Shown: positions 18,888 through 31,315 of the stretch, piece after piece
How positions within the stretch are numbered: position 1 is the stretch's first letter
How the letters are laid out: each line of letters begins with the position of its first letter
Origin: Leptospira langatensis
GTDB taxonomy: Bacteria; Spirochaetota; Leptospiria; Leptospirales; Leptospiraceae
DNA length: 64,000 nt
Reading direction: 5' to 3'
Assembly: GCF_004770615.1 (NCBI RefSeq)
Contig: NZ_RQER01000007.1
Coordinates: forward strand, 62,001 to 126,000
The notes under the pieces: generated by a model
What the model saw: the letters and a program-made list of their open reading frames with translations, nothing else
Databases searched by the model: none
Told to the model about the DNA's origin: nothing
Program-made: the position numbers and the translations under genes

Positions 18888-20921
18888 CTATTTTACTCTA
18901 TGTGCAAAGACCACGTCCGGGATCCGCTTCAGGTTGCCTAAGATCTCTTTCAATTGATCCAAATGCTCCACTTCTATCATGAAGCGAGCCATTAAGGTAT
19001 CTTTTTGAACGGTAGAAGCTCCCGCTTCCAATATATTGGTCTGTGTACCGGAGATACTCTTCACCATTTCGAGGTAGATCCCCTGACGGTCCTTGGCCTT
19101 GACTTCCACTCGAACTGGCACTGGCTCGGTCTGTCCGTAATCCCAGTCCACACTGATCTGACGCAGTTGCTCTTCTTCTCTTTGCTTTAAGGCCACACTG
19201 CAATTCTTCTTATGGACGGAAACCCCTCTTCCTCTTGTAACAAAGCCGATGATCTGATCCCCAGGTAAAGGAGAGCAACAACCGGAAAGACGCACAGGAA
19301 TATCACGTAATCCCGCAACCAGGATCTTCCCTCCTACAGGTTGTCCGTGAGGATGAGAATGCTTGTTTGTTTTTTCAGAAGGCTTGCGTTTCAGTTCTTC
19401 CAGAACTTCCGCATTTAAGGTAAGCTCCGCGGCACTTTCAGCGCCCTGTGCAAGATCCTTGCTTGTCTCTTCTCTGAGTTTTCTAAAATAAGCCCTTAGT
19501 TTTTGGCGCGCAGAAGGAGTCTTAACGATCCTAAGCCAAATAGGAGAAGGTTTGGATCTCTTGTCCACAACCACTTCCACCTGGTCCCCGCTTCGGAGTT
19601 CCGTTCGAAGAGGGATCATTCTACCGTTGATCTTGGCACCCTTGCAATGAAGACCCACATCCGTATGGATCCTAAAAGCAAAGTCGAGAACGGTTGCTCC
19701 CTTAGGCAATTGGATGATCTCCCCTTTCGGAGTGAAAACGAATACCTCGTCCTCATGCAGATCGTATTTCAATTCTTCTAAGAATTCTTTCGGATCCAAG
19801 GCAGAGTCCTGCCAAGTCTGCAAGACCTCCAGCCATTTTACCGTTAGATGTCTTTCGTTGGCGTGGGTCTTGCCTTCTTTATACAACCAGTGGGCCGCGA
19901 TCCCGAATTCAGCGATCGCATTCATCTCAGCGGTACGGATCTGGACCTCGAGAGGTTTTCCATCAGGACCGATGACGGTAGTATGCAAGGATTGATACAT
20001 ATTGGTTTTAGGAGTCGCAATATAATCCTTGAACCTTCCCGGAACAGGAGACCAAAGTGTATGCACAATTCCTAATACACCGTAACAGTCCTTGATCTCG
20101 TCTGTTACGATCCTGATCGCTCTCAGATCGAAGATCTCGTCGAAGGTTTTCTCCTTAGTCTTCATCTTCCTATAAATGGAGAAGAAATGCTTTGCTCTGC
20201 CTTCTACGTCCGCATTGATCTGGATCTCTGCCAGTCTTTGCTTCAGGATCAATTGGAGTTTTTCAATATAATCCTCTCTCTCCGACTTCTTAGCGCTGAT
20301 CCTCTTCTTGATGTCCTGGTATTCTTCCGGAAAGATCACCTGAAACGCGAGATCTTCTAATTCGGATTTTACGGAATAGATCCCAAGACGACCCGCGATC
20401 GGAGCATATAAGGAAAGAGTTTCGTTCGCGATCCTTCTCTGCTTTTCCGGAGGCTGGAAGGAAAGAGTCCTCATATTGTGGGTCTTATCCGCAAGCTTGA
20501 TCAGGATCACTCGGATATCCTGGATGGTGGCGATGATGATCTTACGGATATTCTCCGCCGCCTCTGTTTCCCTGGACTGGCTCTTGATCTCCGAGATCTT
20601 TGTCACACCTTCCACAAGTTGAGTGATCTCGGTTCCGAAATCACGGACCATGTCTTCTCGAGTATACTTGGTATCCTCGATCACATCGTGCAGGATCCCC
20701 GCGGAGATCACCTTCTCGTCCAAACCGAGTTCGTATAAGATAAAGCCCACCTGCAACGGATGAACGATATAAGGTTCGCCCGAAAGCCGGAACTGTCCTT
20801 GGTGAGAATCTTCCGAAACCTTATAGGCCTTTTCGACGAGCTCCAGAGCTTCGGGACCCATGGTCTCTCGAACTCCCTCGATCAGCATTTCCTTAGTAGC
20901 GGGGGCCTTTACAAATCCCAT
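18888..20921 (-). CDS. rel: Bifunctional (p)ppGpp synthetase/hydrolase
   Basis: A 677-residue RelA/SpoT-family protein. An HD hydrolase domain with HDVIEDT lies near residue 80, the synthetase domain follows (GRAKHFFSIYRKM, then YQSLHTTVIGPDG), then a TGS domain (VFVFTPKGEIIQLPKGATV) and a C-terminal ACT domain. The synthetase carries RFKD, the RxKD form typical of bifunctional enzymes rather than RelA. It makes and degrades the stringent-response alarmone. Its ATG shares one base with the TGA of nadC (TGATG), so it is translated with nadC. Confidence 0.96.
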   Translation of the reverse strand: MGFVKAPATKEMLIEGVRETMGPEALELVEKAYKVSEDSHQGQFRLSGEPYIVHPLQVGFILYELGLDEKVISAGILHDVIEDTKYTREDMVRDFGTEITQLVEGVTKISEIKSQSRETEAAENIRKIIIATIQDIRVILIKLADKTHNMRTLSFQPPEKQRRIANETLSLYAPIAGRLGIYSVKSELEDLAFQVIFPEEYQDIKKRISAKKSEREDYIEKLQLILKQRLAEIQINADVEGRAKHFFSIYRKMKTKEKTFDEIFDLRAIRIVTDEIKDCYGVLGIVHTLWSPVPGRFKDYIATPKTNMYQSLHTTVIGPDGKPLEVQIRTAEMNAIAEFGIAAHWLYKEGKTHANERHLTVKWLEVLQTWQDSALDPKEFLEELKYDLHEDEVFVFTPKGEIIQLPKGATVLDFAFRIHTDVGLHCKGAKINGRMIPLRTELRSGDQVEVVVDKRSKPSPIWLRIVKTPSARQKLRAYFRKLREETSKDLAQGAESAAELTLNAEVLEELKRKPSEKTNKHSHPHGQPVGGKILVAGLRDIPVRLSGCCSPLPGDQIIGFVTRGRGVSVHKKNCSVALKQREEEQLRQISVDWDYGQTEPVPVRVEVKAKDRQGIYLEMVKSISGTQTNILEAGASTVQKDTLMARFMIEVEHLDQLKEILGNLKRIPDVVFAHRVK

Positions 20922-21805
20922 CAGTTATCAGTTCGTATATCCAAACCCAGATCCAAGAAGCGAGTCGTATGGGTCAAATAGCCCATGCTCACTCCCACGC
21001 CCGGAAACTCGGAGAGAGCTTCCAATTTTTCAGGAGTGAACCTCCCGGAGCATTCTATCATAATATTCGGATTCTTGGTCTTTGCCTTTTGATAGGCGAT
21101 CCTTGTATCGGAAATATTAAAATTATCTAATAAAATAACGTCAGGTTCCGCTTCTAGTGCGTCATCCAGTTGATCTAAGGAATCTATTTCCAATTCCACA
21201 AGCCTTCCGGGAAAATTCTTACGAATCTTTCCCACAGGAATCTTAGCGGACTCAAAAAGGGCCAGATGATTGTCCTTGATCAACGCCATCTCCGAAAGAT
21301 CTAGCCTATGATTGGAACCTCCTCCGCAGTAAACGGCATACTTTGCAAGTTTACGATAACCCGGCAAAGTCTTACGAGTATCCAAGATCATTAAACCCTT
21401 GGACCCGTACTGGTCCGCGATCTTTCGAGTGGAAGTGGAAATACCGGAAAGATATTGTAGAAAGTTCAAGAGGATCCTCTCCACTCTCAAAAGAGACAGG
21501 AGACTTCCTTCTATTTTACCGATCGAGTCCCCCGAGACAAATCTTTCACCATCTTCAAAGAAGAAGGTAAACTGCAAATCTCCGCCGGAAAGCCGAGAGA
21601 GAGCGGAAGCAACCCCCTTACCGCAGAGAATACCTTCTTCTCTTGCATTCAAGAGAGCAGTCGCTTTTTGATCGGAAGAAAAGAGAGATACGGAAGTTAT
21701 ATCTTGGTCCGGGCAATCCTCTTCCCAGGCCATTTTTGCCAGAGGAAAATAATCCGCCTCGTTCACTTCCGAGATAGGCTTAGTATAAGCTCGTTTCACT
21801 TGCAT
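20921..21805 (-). CDS. nadC: Nicotinate-nucleotide pyrophosphorylase (carboxylating)
   Basis: A 294-residue quinolinate phosphoribosyltransferase. Family landmarks include ATALLNAREEGILCG, LNFLQYLSGIST, the phosphate-binding ILDTRKTLPGYR and AVYCGGGSNHRLDL, and KDNH. It converts quinolinate and PRPP to nicotinate mononucleotide in de novo NAD synthesis. It overlaps rel by one base. A strong terminator separates it from the upstream lruA, so nadC-rel have their own promoter in the short gap, although I could not pick it out. Confidence 0.96.
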   Translation of the reverse strand: MQVKRAYTKPISEVNEADYFPLAKMAWEEDCPDQDITSVSLFSSDQKATALLNAREEGILCGKGVASALSRLSGGDLQFTFFFEDGERFVSGDSIGKIEGSLLSLLRVERILLNFLQYLSGISTSTRKIADQYGSKGLMILDTRKTLPGYRKLAKYAVYCGGGSNHRLDLSEMALIKDNHLALFESAKIPVGKIRKNFPGRLVELEIDSLDQLDDALEAEPDVILLDNFNISDTRIAYQKAKTKNPNIMIECSGRFTPEKLEALSEFPGVGVSMGYLTHTTRFLDLGLDIRTDN

Positions 21806-21869
21806 TTCACCGCCAAGTAAAACAGTTTCTGATCAGAAATGAGGATCAAGCGGAATTCGGCTTTTTTAC

Positions 21870-21905
21870 TTTTTAGAAAAAAGAAAGGCCCGGATCTCCC
21901 AGGCC
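21870..21905 (-). terminator. Rho-independent terminator after lruA
   Basis: On the minus strand a 7-base GC-rich stem (21899-21905 with 21887-21893, one G-U pair) and 5-base loop is followed by a T-rich tract TTTCTTTTTTCT. It terminates the lruA transcript before nadC. Confidence 0.85.
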
Positions 21906-21940
21906 CCCTATTGTTTTGAGTTGCTAAAACTTTAGAACGA

Positions 21941-23638
21941 TTATCTAGGCTCTTCTTCTTCGGTAGAATCAGAAGGAGCTTGGTTCTCCGCCGGAGCTTG
22001 CTGCTCATCTGTGGAAGGCTGGTGGCTTTCCGTAGAAGGTTGCTGCTGTGCATTTTCCTCGGCAGGAGGCTGTTGTTGTTGTTCCGGCTGAGTTGGCTGT
22101 TCCGGTTGAGAAGGTTGCTGCTCATCCTCTTCTTCATTTTCAGAAGGTTGAGGTGCAGGCTGCTCTTCTTTCTTAGGAGCGGTAGTAGCTTCTACCTTCT
22201 CGCTTCCGGATTTCTTCTTCTCCGCTTTTTTAGGATCGAATTTGATCGGACCTTTTGCAGGAGGAATTAAGAGAACTTGCTTTGGATAGATCAGATTTGG
22301 ATTCTTGATCTTCTTACGGTTCGCCTCATAGATACGTTTCCATAGTTTGGAAGTTCCATAATGCTGTTTGTAAGCAGAGATTCTCCAAAGACAATCTGCA
22401 GGAACCTTTTTACGGACTACATAACGTTTCCATCCGTCTGGCAATTCGCCGGAACTACGAGCCGAGGAAGAATCGGAATCCTTGGTTTTTCTGGTGCTAG
22501 AATCAGAACCGTCCGTTTCGTCTCCGCTAGTCTTGCGACCTGCCACAGAGGTTCCACTCTTCAGTCTTTCCGCGATATCGTCGGACTGATCTACAACGAT
22601 CCTGGAAAGTCGGATTGCCTCTTCGGATCTTGCGATGGAATCTTCATATTTCTCGGAGGAGAATAATTCCTCTGCAGCCGCATGAGATTCGTCCGCCGCC
22701 TTCAGATTCTCATCCGCTCTTTGGTAAGAAGTTTGAAGATCCTTGCTGGATTTCAATTTGGACTGATCGATAGAGGCTAATTTATCCTTAGCTTTTCCGA
22801 TAGAATCCTTTGCTTCTGCCTTTTTCTTGAGTGCATATGCTTGGATATTCTTCGCGACTAGCTCGCTGGATTTCTTGCGAATATCGTCGATCTCAGAATA
22901 ACCTTCTTTGATCTTTCCGGAATCGATCTTGGATTTTGCTGCATTAAGACGATCCCTGGTCTGACCAACTTCAGGATCCTGTCCGCCGGCATATCTGTCT
23001 GCATCGTCCAGGTTCTTGTCTATGTCCGCAAGTGAATCGAGTAATTGCTGTTTTTGGGAAAGCGCTAATGCTTTCGCATCCGAAGCAGCTTTCTTAGAAT
23101 CTAAATATTTCTTATTGCTTTGCTCATACTGATCGAAAGCAGCTAGGCGAGTCTTGAGCTTGGCATCGTCTCCGGATTCCTTTGGATAAGATTCCAGAGT
23201 GCGGTCCGCGTTATCTCGAAGAGTATCCCCTTCTTTTCTCAATTCGACCGCATTATTATACGGTTCCGCAGCAAGCTGAGAAGCATAAGCCTCGTCGGCC
23301 TCGTCAATCGCAGCACTTGCTTGCTTCTTAGAATCGTCAGTCAAAGAAGGATAAGATTTTTCTAATGCATCATACGCCTTGCTTTTTGCATACTCGGCGC
23401 TTTTCTTGGTCTCGCCTAAGTCTTCGTTAGAAGCTTTTTCATGAGCCGTTAATAGGCTCTTGCGAGCTTCTTCGAATTCTCCGGAAGCATATCTTTCAGC
23501 GCCCGCTTCCTTTGCTCGAGTGATAGCGGTTTTTGCTTCCGCTAATTCTTTTACAGGGAGTTCGGATCCACAAGCAACGAAGAACCCGACTACTCCCAGT
23601 AAGGCGGAAGAGAACGATAAGGCTCGAAAAGTTTTCAT
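21941..23638 (-). CDS. lruA: LysM-domain lipoprotein LruA/LipL71
   Basis: A 565-residue lipoprotein (lipobox VACG, Cys about 23) that matches the length and layout of Leptospira LruA/LipL71. Residues 25-320 are a long Ala/Lys/Glu-rich helical region with internal repeats of the YASGEFEEARKSL type. A LysM peptidoglycan-binding domain follows (about 405-460, ending LIYPKQVLLIPP). The tail (about 480-565) is low complexity rich in Gln, Pro and Glu. In pathogenic species LruA is a uveitis-associated antigen. The neighbourhood (STAS, tgt, Fur) agrees with the LruA locus as I recall it. No clear ribosome site precedes the ATG. Confidence 0.85.
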   Translation of the reverse strand: MKTFRALSFSSALLGVVGFFVACGSELPVKELAEAKTAITRAKEAGAERYASGEFEEARKSLLTAHEKASNEDLGETKKSAEYAKSKAYDALEKSYPSLTDDSKKQASAAIDEADEAYASQLAAEPYNNAVELRKEGDTLRDNADRTLESYPKESGDDAKLKTRLAAFDQYEQSNKKYLDSKKAASDAKALALSQKQQLLDSLADIDKNLDDADRYAGGQDPEVGQTRDRLNAAKSKIDSGKIKEGYSEIDDIRKKSSELVAKNIQAYALKKKAEAKDSIGKAKDKLASIDQSKLKSSKDLQTSYQRADENLKAADESHAAAEELFSSEKYEDSIARSEEAIRLSRIVVDQSDDIAERLKSGTSVAGRKTSGDETDGSDSSTRKTKDSDSSSARSSGELPDGWKRYVVRKKVPADCLWRISAYKQHYGTSKLWKRIYEANRKKIKNPNLIYPKQVLLIPPAKGPIKFDPKKAEKKKSGSEKVEATTAPKKEEQPAPQPSENEEEDEQQPSQPEQPTQPEQQQQPPAEENAQQQPSTESHQPSTDEQQAPAENQAPSDSTEEEEPR

Positions 23639-23681
23639 TTATTTTGCACCAGTATGAGGAATCGTTAAGATATGCCTTCTT

Positions 23682-24017
23682 TTACTTGAAGGCAGCGACA
23701 GCATCCGGCTCGTTATCAAAGATCTCGAAGAAGGATGTTAATTTAGTTAATTCGAATACCTTTCTTACGGAACCGGCAACGTTTATGATCTTTAGGCCAC
23801 CCTGATATTTCTTTAAATTAGAGAGGCTGGAAATCAAAGCTCCGATTCCGGAAGAGTCAATGTAAGAAACCTTTTCTAGGTTAATAATCGTGTAATATTT
23901 CTGCTCTTCAATGAGCTTTGCGATCACATCCTTAATTTCAGGGGCGTTATATAAATCGATCTCCCCGTTAATGTCCAGAATTACGATGTTACCGCTTTCC
24001 CTTCTGGTGATTTCCAT
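23682..24017 (-). CDS. STAS-domain anti-sigma factor antagonist
   Basis: A 111-residue SpoIIAA/RsbV-type protein. The phosphoserine motif YIDSSGIGAL is canonical (Ser55). Unlike the STAS protein at 6093-6434, the Asp before the serine is kept. Its presumed job is partner switching with a serine kinase/anti-sigma factor; none is adjacent, but an RsbU-like phosphatase is encoded at 42162-43265. GGAG lies 13 bases before the ATG. It lies between tgt and lruA, all on the minus strand. Confidence 0.9.
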   Translation of the reverse strand: MEITRRESGNIVILDINGEIDLYNAPEIKDVIAKLIEEQKYYTIINLEKVSYIDSSGIGALISSLSNLKKYQGGLKIINVAGSVRKVFELTKLTSFFEIFDNEPDAVAAFK

Positions 24018-24086
24018 AAAAAATCAGCAACTCCTTGATATCTCTATTTGAACCATCCTACAATAGGGGGGTCATTCTCTATATAG

Positions 24087-25211
24087 TCAACGAGAAATTT
24101 CCGGTCTTTCGTACAAATTTTTCCATTTAACGAAAAACTCGCTGAATTTTCCAACTTCGATCGAAAGCCTTAACTCTTTCATAAACTTTTTCATAAAATG
24201 CAGATTATGGTACGTGCTTAAGGAGAAGGCACTGAGTTCTTTCACATGATGCAGGTGACGAATATATCCCACGCTGTATCTTTTACAAACTTTGCAATCG
24301 CATTCCGGATCCATCGGCTCTTCGGAGAACTTCCATTTCTCATTTCTGAGATTCATTTTTCCTTTAGAAGTGAAGACTTGGCCATTTCTAGCGTTACGAG
24401 TCGGAAGAACACAGTCGAACATGTCGACTCCGTTGCGAACACCCTCTAAAATATCCGGAACAGTTCCCACTCCCATGAGATAAAGAGGCCTGGATTTGTC
24501 TGTATGAGGTGCAATTCCCTCCATGGTTCGGATAAAATCAGGACGAGGCTCGCCGACTGAGAGCCCTCCGATGGCAATTCCCGAAAAAGGAAGTGCGGCA
24601 ATCTTGGAAAGACTCTCTAATCTCAGATCCAAATTCGTTCCACCTTGGAATATCCCGAATAGATTCTGCTTTCCCTTCTCCTTTTCCCAGTAGGAGACTG
24701 CGGCCTCCGCCCAACGGTGAGTTCGATCCAAGGACTCCTTGATGCGAGCGGTGTCCGCGTCGCCGGGAGGACAATCATCTAACACCATCATAATATCAGA
24801 GCCTATCGTCCTCTGGATATCGATCACCTTTTCGGGAGTAAAGAAATGAGGACTACCATCAATATGCGACCGAAACTCCACTCCTTCCTTCTTGAATTTT
24901 ACGAGTGAGTTTAGACTGAATACCTGGAACCCCCCGCTATCCGTGAGCAGAGCCTTCTTGTAGGAAATGAAGTTCTTGAGTCCTCCAAATTTTTGGAGAA
25001 CATCCATTCCAGGGCGAAGATAGAGATGATAGGTGTTTCCTAGAATGAGTTCAAAGCCTAGTTCATCCAGATCATCCGAATCCAGAGACTTGACTGCTCC
25101 TCTGGTTCCCACAGGCATGAAAACGGGAGTAGGAATCTCTATTCCATTTAGATGTAAGGTTCCAGTTCTTGCGTGAGAATTCGGATCAGAGATTCCAGAA
25201 CGGAATATCAT
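24087..25211 (-). CDS. tgt: Queuine tRNA-ribosyltransferase
   Basis: A tRNA-guanine transglycosylase of about 374 residues. The catalytic/substrate motif [18 protein letters not shown], and the [12 protein letters not shown] region are present, and the zinc site appears as CDCKVC plus a downstream His. It exchanges guanine for a queuosine precursor at the wobble position of GUN anticodons. I start at the ATG at 25211, which overlaps the fur stop as ATGA; a TTG at 25226 is an alternative. Expression is therefore tied to fur. Confidence 0.95.
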   Translation of the reverse strand: MIFRSGISDPNSHARTGTLHLNGIEIPTPVFMPVGTRGAVKSLDSDDLDELGFELILGNTYHLYLRPGMDVLQKFGGLKNFISYKKALLTDSGGFQVFSLNSLVKFKKEGVEFRSHIDGSPHFFTPEKVIDIQRTIGSDIMMVLDDCPPGDADTARIKESLDRTHRWAEAAVSYWEKEKGKQNLFGIFQGGTNLDLRLESLSKIAALPFSGIAIGGLSVGEPRPDFIRTMEGIAPHTDKSRPLYLMGVGTVPDILEGVRNGVDMFDCVLPTRNARNGQVFTSKGKMNLRNEKWKFSEEPMDPECDCKVCKRYSVGYIRHLHHVKELSAFSLSTYHNLHFMKKFMKELRLSIEVGKFSEFFVKWKNLYERPEISR

Positions 25212-25696
25212 TTCTTGTTGGGACAATTCGGATCCAAACAGGTGCCGTAAATATTCAAACTATGCCCGGTGATCTTGAAGCCGTTGCTCGCAGCAGCCTG
25301 CTCTTGCAATTGCTCAATTCTTTCGTCCACAAATTCTACGATCCTTCCGCAGTCTCTGCAAATGATATGATCGTGATGAGTGTGGCCGATGATATGTTCG
25401 TAGTACTTATAATCTTGGCCGAAATTATGCTCTTGCAATAACTTAGCTTCGACCATGATGGAAAGGATCCTGTAAATGGTCGCCTTGGAGATGCGATCTC
25501 TTTGGTCCTTGAATTCTTCCAGCAAACCCTCTGCTGTAAAGTGATTGTGAAGGGAAAAGATCCTTTCGGCAACGAGCATTCTTTGGCTTGTGATCTTCAG
25601 ACCCTTTTTCTGAAGATAATCCGAAAAAGTCTTCATTTCCATTCTGATGGAATCGTCTACGGTATTCAGAATTTCAGCTTCTCTGTCTTTGTTCAT
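25208..25696 (-). CDS. fur: Fur-family metal-responsive repressor
   Basis: A 162-residue Fur-superfamily protein with an N-terminal winged helix ([19 protein letters not shown]) and a C-terminal dimer/metal domain. It has the HTHHDH metal site, CRDCG and CLDPNC zinc cysteines. At the position where PerR has an iron-binding Asp, this protein has Glu (GRIVEF), favouring Fur over PerR. Leptospira has several Fur paralogues; the context beside tgt and lruA suggests the one annotated Fur. It overlaps tgt by four bases, an unusual pairing of a metal regulator with a tRNA modification gene. Confidence 0.9.
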   Translation of the reverse strand: MNKDREAEILNTVDDSIRMEMKTFSDYLQKKGLKITSQRMLVAERIFSLHNHFTAEGLLEEFKDQRDRISKATIYRILSIMVEAKLLQEHNFGQDYKYYEHIIGHTHHDHIICRDCGRIVEFVDERIEQLQEQAAASNGFKITGHSLNIYGTCLDPNCPNKK

Positions 25697-25778
25697 GAGC
25701 GAAGTCTTTCCGCAATTTAAGATCTTGTTCTGAGAATTATCAAGTGGAATTTACATTTCTAAGACTGGAAATAGGAGA

Positions 25779-26339
25779 TCAATCCTCCTCGTCTCCGTCT
25801 ATCTTACCTGCGATCGAATAGTACCAGGCTCTCTCTAATTCTTCCGCGATACGAACCGCTAAGATCTTGAGAAGACGAGTCTGCGCTTGGCCTTCCGACT
25901 CTATGTAACCAAGTTGATCGGAATAGATTATCCTGGCAGGGATCTCCGATCTCTCCAGAGGAATTTTTTCTCCCCCGGCCTTCTGTAATTCCACCCTGCA
26001 GATCACGGTCATTTCCTTACTGAGTTGTTGCCCCCCCTGATCCAAAAGAGCGCCCACTTGTTGGTAGTGACTGATCTCTCCATAGATACGGTAGGCTGCT
26101 TGGGACTTCTCCCTGGTTTGGATAAATCTTCCCCGATAATTGATCTCTTGTTTTACGAGATCGGAGAGCTGGGTATGCATCGCAATCCCATACGAATTAT
26201 TCCGGAAGTTCTGCACGTATACGGTCCGCTTTTCATCCGGGATCGGGATCCCATCTATCTTGGGCGGGTTCCCAGGCTCCCGAGTAAAATAGGTGCAGCC
26301 GACAAAAAATAAGAGAAAAAGACAGGAAAAAAACCGCAT
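25779..26339 (-). CDS. lptE: LptE-like LPS-assembly lipoprotein
   Basis: About 186 residues with lipobox FVGC soon after the start. The mature region (TVYVQNFRNNSYGIAMHTQL, then a helix and a sheet ending in a long C-terminal helix RLLKILAVRIAEELERAWYY) has the layout of LptE, the outer-membrane lipoprotein that plugs LptD during LPS insertion. I use the ATG at 26339 because it leads directly into the signal peptide; a longer frame reaches 26366. lptD is not nearby. It diverges from the M23 gene with about 90 bases between them. Confidence 0.7.
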   Translation of the reverse strand: MRFFSCLFLLFFVGCTYFTREPGNPPKIDGIPIPDEKRTVYVQNFRNNSYGIAMHTQLSDLVKQEINYRGRFIQTREKSQAAYRIYGEISHYQQVGALLDQGGQQLSKEMTVICRVELQKAGGEKIPLERSEIPARIIYSDQLGYIESEGQAQTRLLKILAVRIAEELERAWYYSIAGKIDGDEED

Positions 26340-26429
26340 ATCTTCAGGCTCTTGCGAGAGGACCAAGCTGCAAGAAAATTTCTAGGATTCTGGCTTTACA
26401 TTTTGGAGGAATCGAATCTGAATTCGCAA

Positions 26430-28241
26430 ATGGGAAAATCTTTCCAACCGAAAAGCAGGCCAACTTCCTTCTTACTCTCGGCCCTTGCGCTCTCGATTTT
26501 CTTACCGCTCGGACAAGCTAGTATGGGAGAGTCTGGGACCAAGGTCTCGGCTCTTTCTTCTCCTTCTATCGTAGGAGCTCCTACGAATAAGAAGAATGTC
26601 TGGGACGATCTAAATCCTGAGATACTTTCGGATCTAAACCAACTCGGATTTCCCATGGAGTTAGAGACTCCGATCTCAGGTTCTTATGCCGAATACAGAG
26701 TGCACCATCTCCATATGGGTTGCGATTTCAAAACATTCCATACAAACGGGATCTCTGCCGTCTCTCCTCTCGGAGGATACGTGGATTCCATCGGCCAATC
26801 CGCCAAGGGATACGGCACGAATCTAGTATTGAAATCCTCTTCCTCGAGCCTAAAGGCGAAGTTTGCTCACCTTCTCGACTTCAAAGGATATAGAAAAGAT
26901 CTGGAATTACTGAGAGAGGCATTGGCCCTCTTAAGCGGAGGGGAATTCCAAGTAAAACTTGCAGGCAGTCAATATCCTATCCCCAAAGGAGAAGCGGTCG
27001 CAAGGCTCGGAGAATCCGGAACAGGGGTCAGCCACCTTCATTTTGAATTGCACCTTCCGAGTGGAACATTGAATCCGCTTTCCTATCTTCCTTTACGGGG
27101 GAAGGATCAGTATCCTCCTGAACTTCTATTACTTTACGTAGACTCCGAAGATGGGACCCAACTCAGATTGCCATTGGAGAAAAAATCGGAAGGACAGTAC
27201 AAACTTCCAGCGGGACAAAAATTAATCCTGGGAGGAGGAGTTCGTTTTAGGATCGGAGCCTACGACCAGATGACATCCCGTAATAAGAACAATCTGTTCT
27301 TTGCGGGTCTCTACCAAGGAGATACTTCCTTGTACGAAAGATCTTTCCAGGGAATGAGTTACGAAGAAGCGAGAACTCACCAAGATATATTCGATTCCAA
27401 TAGATCCTCCTTAAATCCGCCGGTTTATGTTTATAACCTCTTCCCTCCGAAGGGACCTAGCGTAGATCTGAAAGTCCATCCGGTAGGAGCAACTATTTCC
27501 TTGGCATTAAAGGCATCGGACCATGCGGGGAACCAATCCGTTCTGCCCTTGGAGATAGAAGTAGCTCCGCCTGGCACCAAAAAATCCTCTATTACGAAAA
27601 CTGAATTTACTTCCCCGGACGGACTCCTAAGGATCAAGACTCCGGCAAAGACTACCTATGGACAAGGGTCCCTCAGCTTCAAAAAATTGACCGCACTTCC
27701 GGAAGATCTAAGACTTCCGGAGGGATTGCAATCAAAGGGTCCCGTCTACGAATTGGAGTCCTCGGACCTTTCTTGGGCGGGAGAAGCGGAGCTGAGCTGG
27801 AAAGGGATCTCGCTCGGCAGAAAAGATGGGATCTATATCTTCGATCGGGCGGCAAAACGATGGTCTGCACTCAAGCAAAAAGGACAGATTGCGATGCTGA
27901 CCAGGCTCGGAGCCTTAGCGGTTCTCACGGACGAGGCCCGTCCTACGATCACACATCCATATCTGATCACCAGGCATCGTCGGATTAAAGGTGCAGAAGA
28001 AGAAGGTTGGGAAGAAAGACTCTATTCTCTCACCGATGTGGGATCCGGATATGCAGGAGGTGCGGAAGTGTTGCTGGAAGGCGAAACCTATCCCAGTGAA
28101 TTCGATGGGGATAGAAAAATGCTGATCGTAAAGATCCCGAAGGCATTTGCTTATTGGAAAAGAAATCTTCTGCTCCAGATCCGGATCAAGGATAGAGCCG
28201 GCAATATCTCCGACTGGTTTACCGATTTGATCCGATTTTAA
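26430..28241 (+). CDS. Secreted M23 (LytM) metallopeptidase-like protein with C-terminal Ig-like region
   Basis: About 603 residues with an N-terminal signal peptide (13-31). An M23 domain follows: HMGCD (His95, Asp99), FAHL (His147) and HLHFEL (His202, His204), so the zinc ligands of LytM peptidases look intact. It continues into about 390 residues of beta-rich sequence with bacterial Ig-like motifs (DHAGNQS, RDGIYIFD, KDRAGNISDWF). Probably a periplasmic or surface cell-wall hydrolase, or a structural relative. The ATG lacks a close ribosome site; GGAGG sits 20 bases upstream, and a CTG at 26418 is better spaced. Confidence 0.8.
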   Translation: MGKSFQPKSRPTSFLLSALALSIFLPLGQASMGESGTKVSALSSPSIVGAPTNKKNVWDDLNPEILSDLNQLGFPMELETPISGSYAEYRVHHLHMGCDFKTFHTNGISAVSPLGGYVDSIGQSAKGYGTNLVLKSSSSSLKAKFAHLLDFKGYRKDLELLREALALLSGGEFQVKLAGSQYPIPKGEAVARLGESGTGVSHLHFELHLPSGTLNPLSYLPLRGKDQYPPELLLLYVDSEDGTQLRLPLEKKSEGQYKLPAGQKLILGGGVRFRIGAYDQMTSRNKNNLFFAGLYQGDTSLYERSFQGMSYEEARTHQDIFDSNRSSLNPPVYVYNLFPPKGPSVDLKVHPVGATISLALKASDHAGNQSVLPLEIEVAPPGTKKSSITKTEFTSPDGLLRIKTPAKTTYGQGSLSFKKLTALPEDLRLPEGLQSKGPVYELESSDLSWAGEAELSWKGISLGRKDGIYIFDRAAKRWSALKQKGQIAMLTRLGALAVLTDEARPTITHPYLITRHRRIKGAEEEGWEERLYSLTDVGSGYAGGAEVLLEGETYPSEFDGDRKMLIVKIPKAFAYWKRNLLLQIRIKDRAGNISDWFTDLIRF

Positions 28242-28250
28242 GAAGAATAA

Positions 28251-28285
28251 AAAAAATCCCCACAGAAACTGCGGGGATTTTTTAT
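28251..28285. terminator. Bidirectional Rho-independent terminator
   Basis: The stem AATCCCC-A-CAG / CTG-C-GGGGATT with an AAA loop has A run on one side and T run on the other. It lies between the convergent M23 and greA genes and can terminate both. Confidence 0.9.
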
Positions 28286-28309
28286 ACAAAGCCTTACGTT
28301 ATATAATGC

Positions 28310-31087
<2,778 letters not shown>

Positions 31088-31171
31088 AGGAATTACTCCG
31101 CCGATGAGCTCGGCATTCAAAAATAGGTTCGGATGGGCGGTTTTTTGTGTGTGGGAGCCCTTTCTAAATCA

Positions 31172-31199
31172 ATTATAGCAGCGTAGGCTTATCCGTAAA
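31172..31199 (-). promoter_or_regulatory. Sigma-70-type promoter for greA
   Basis: On the minus strand TTTACG (31194-31199), a 16-base spacer and a perfect TATAAT (31172-31177) preceded by TGC, an extended -10. The start codon is about 85 bases downstream. Confidence 0.65.
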
Positions 31200-31260
31200 C
31201 CAGAATTTGGGCTTACGAAGTCTATAGCGGCTTTCCCTGTTACTTAGGGTAGAAATAAAA

Positions 31261-31286
31261 AAAACGCGGGCCAAAACCCGCGTTTT
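31261..31286 (-). terminator. Rho-independent terminator of the flaA operon
   Basis: A perfect stem AAAACGCGGG/CCCGCGTTTT with a 6-base loop, followed on the minus strand by a T-rich tract, 30 bases after the flaA1 stop. Confidence 0.9.
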
Positions 31287-31315
31287 CATTAGCCAAAGAA
31301 TGGGCCGGGACGGTA

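Noticed and set aside
21980..22270. Arg/Leu-rich plus-strand frame resembling a membrane protein
   Set aside because: Shadow of the Gln/Glu/Pro-rich tail of LruA read on the opposite strand.
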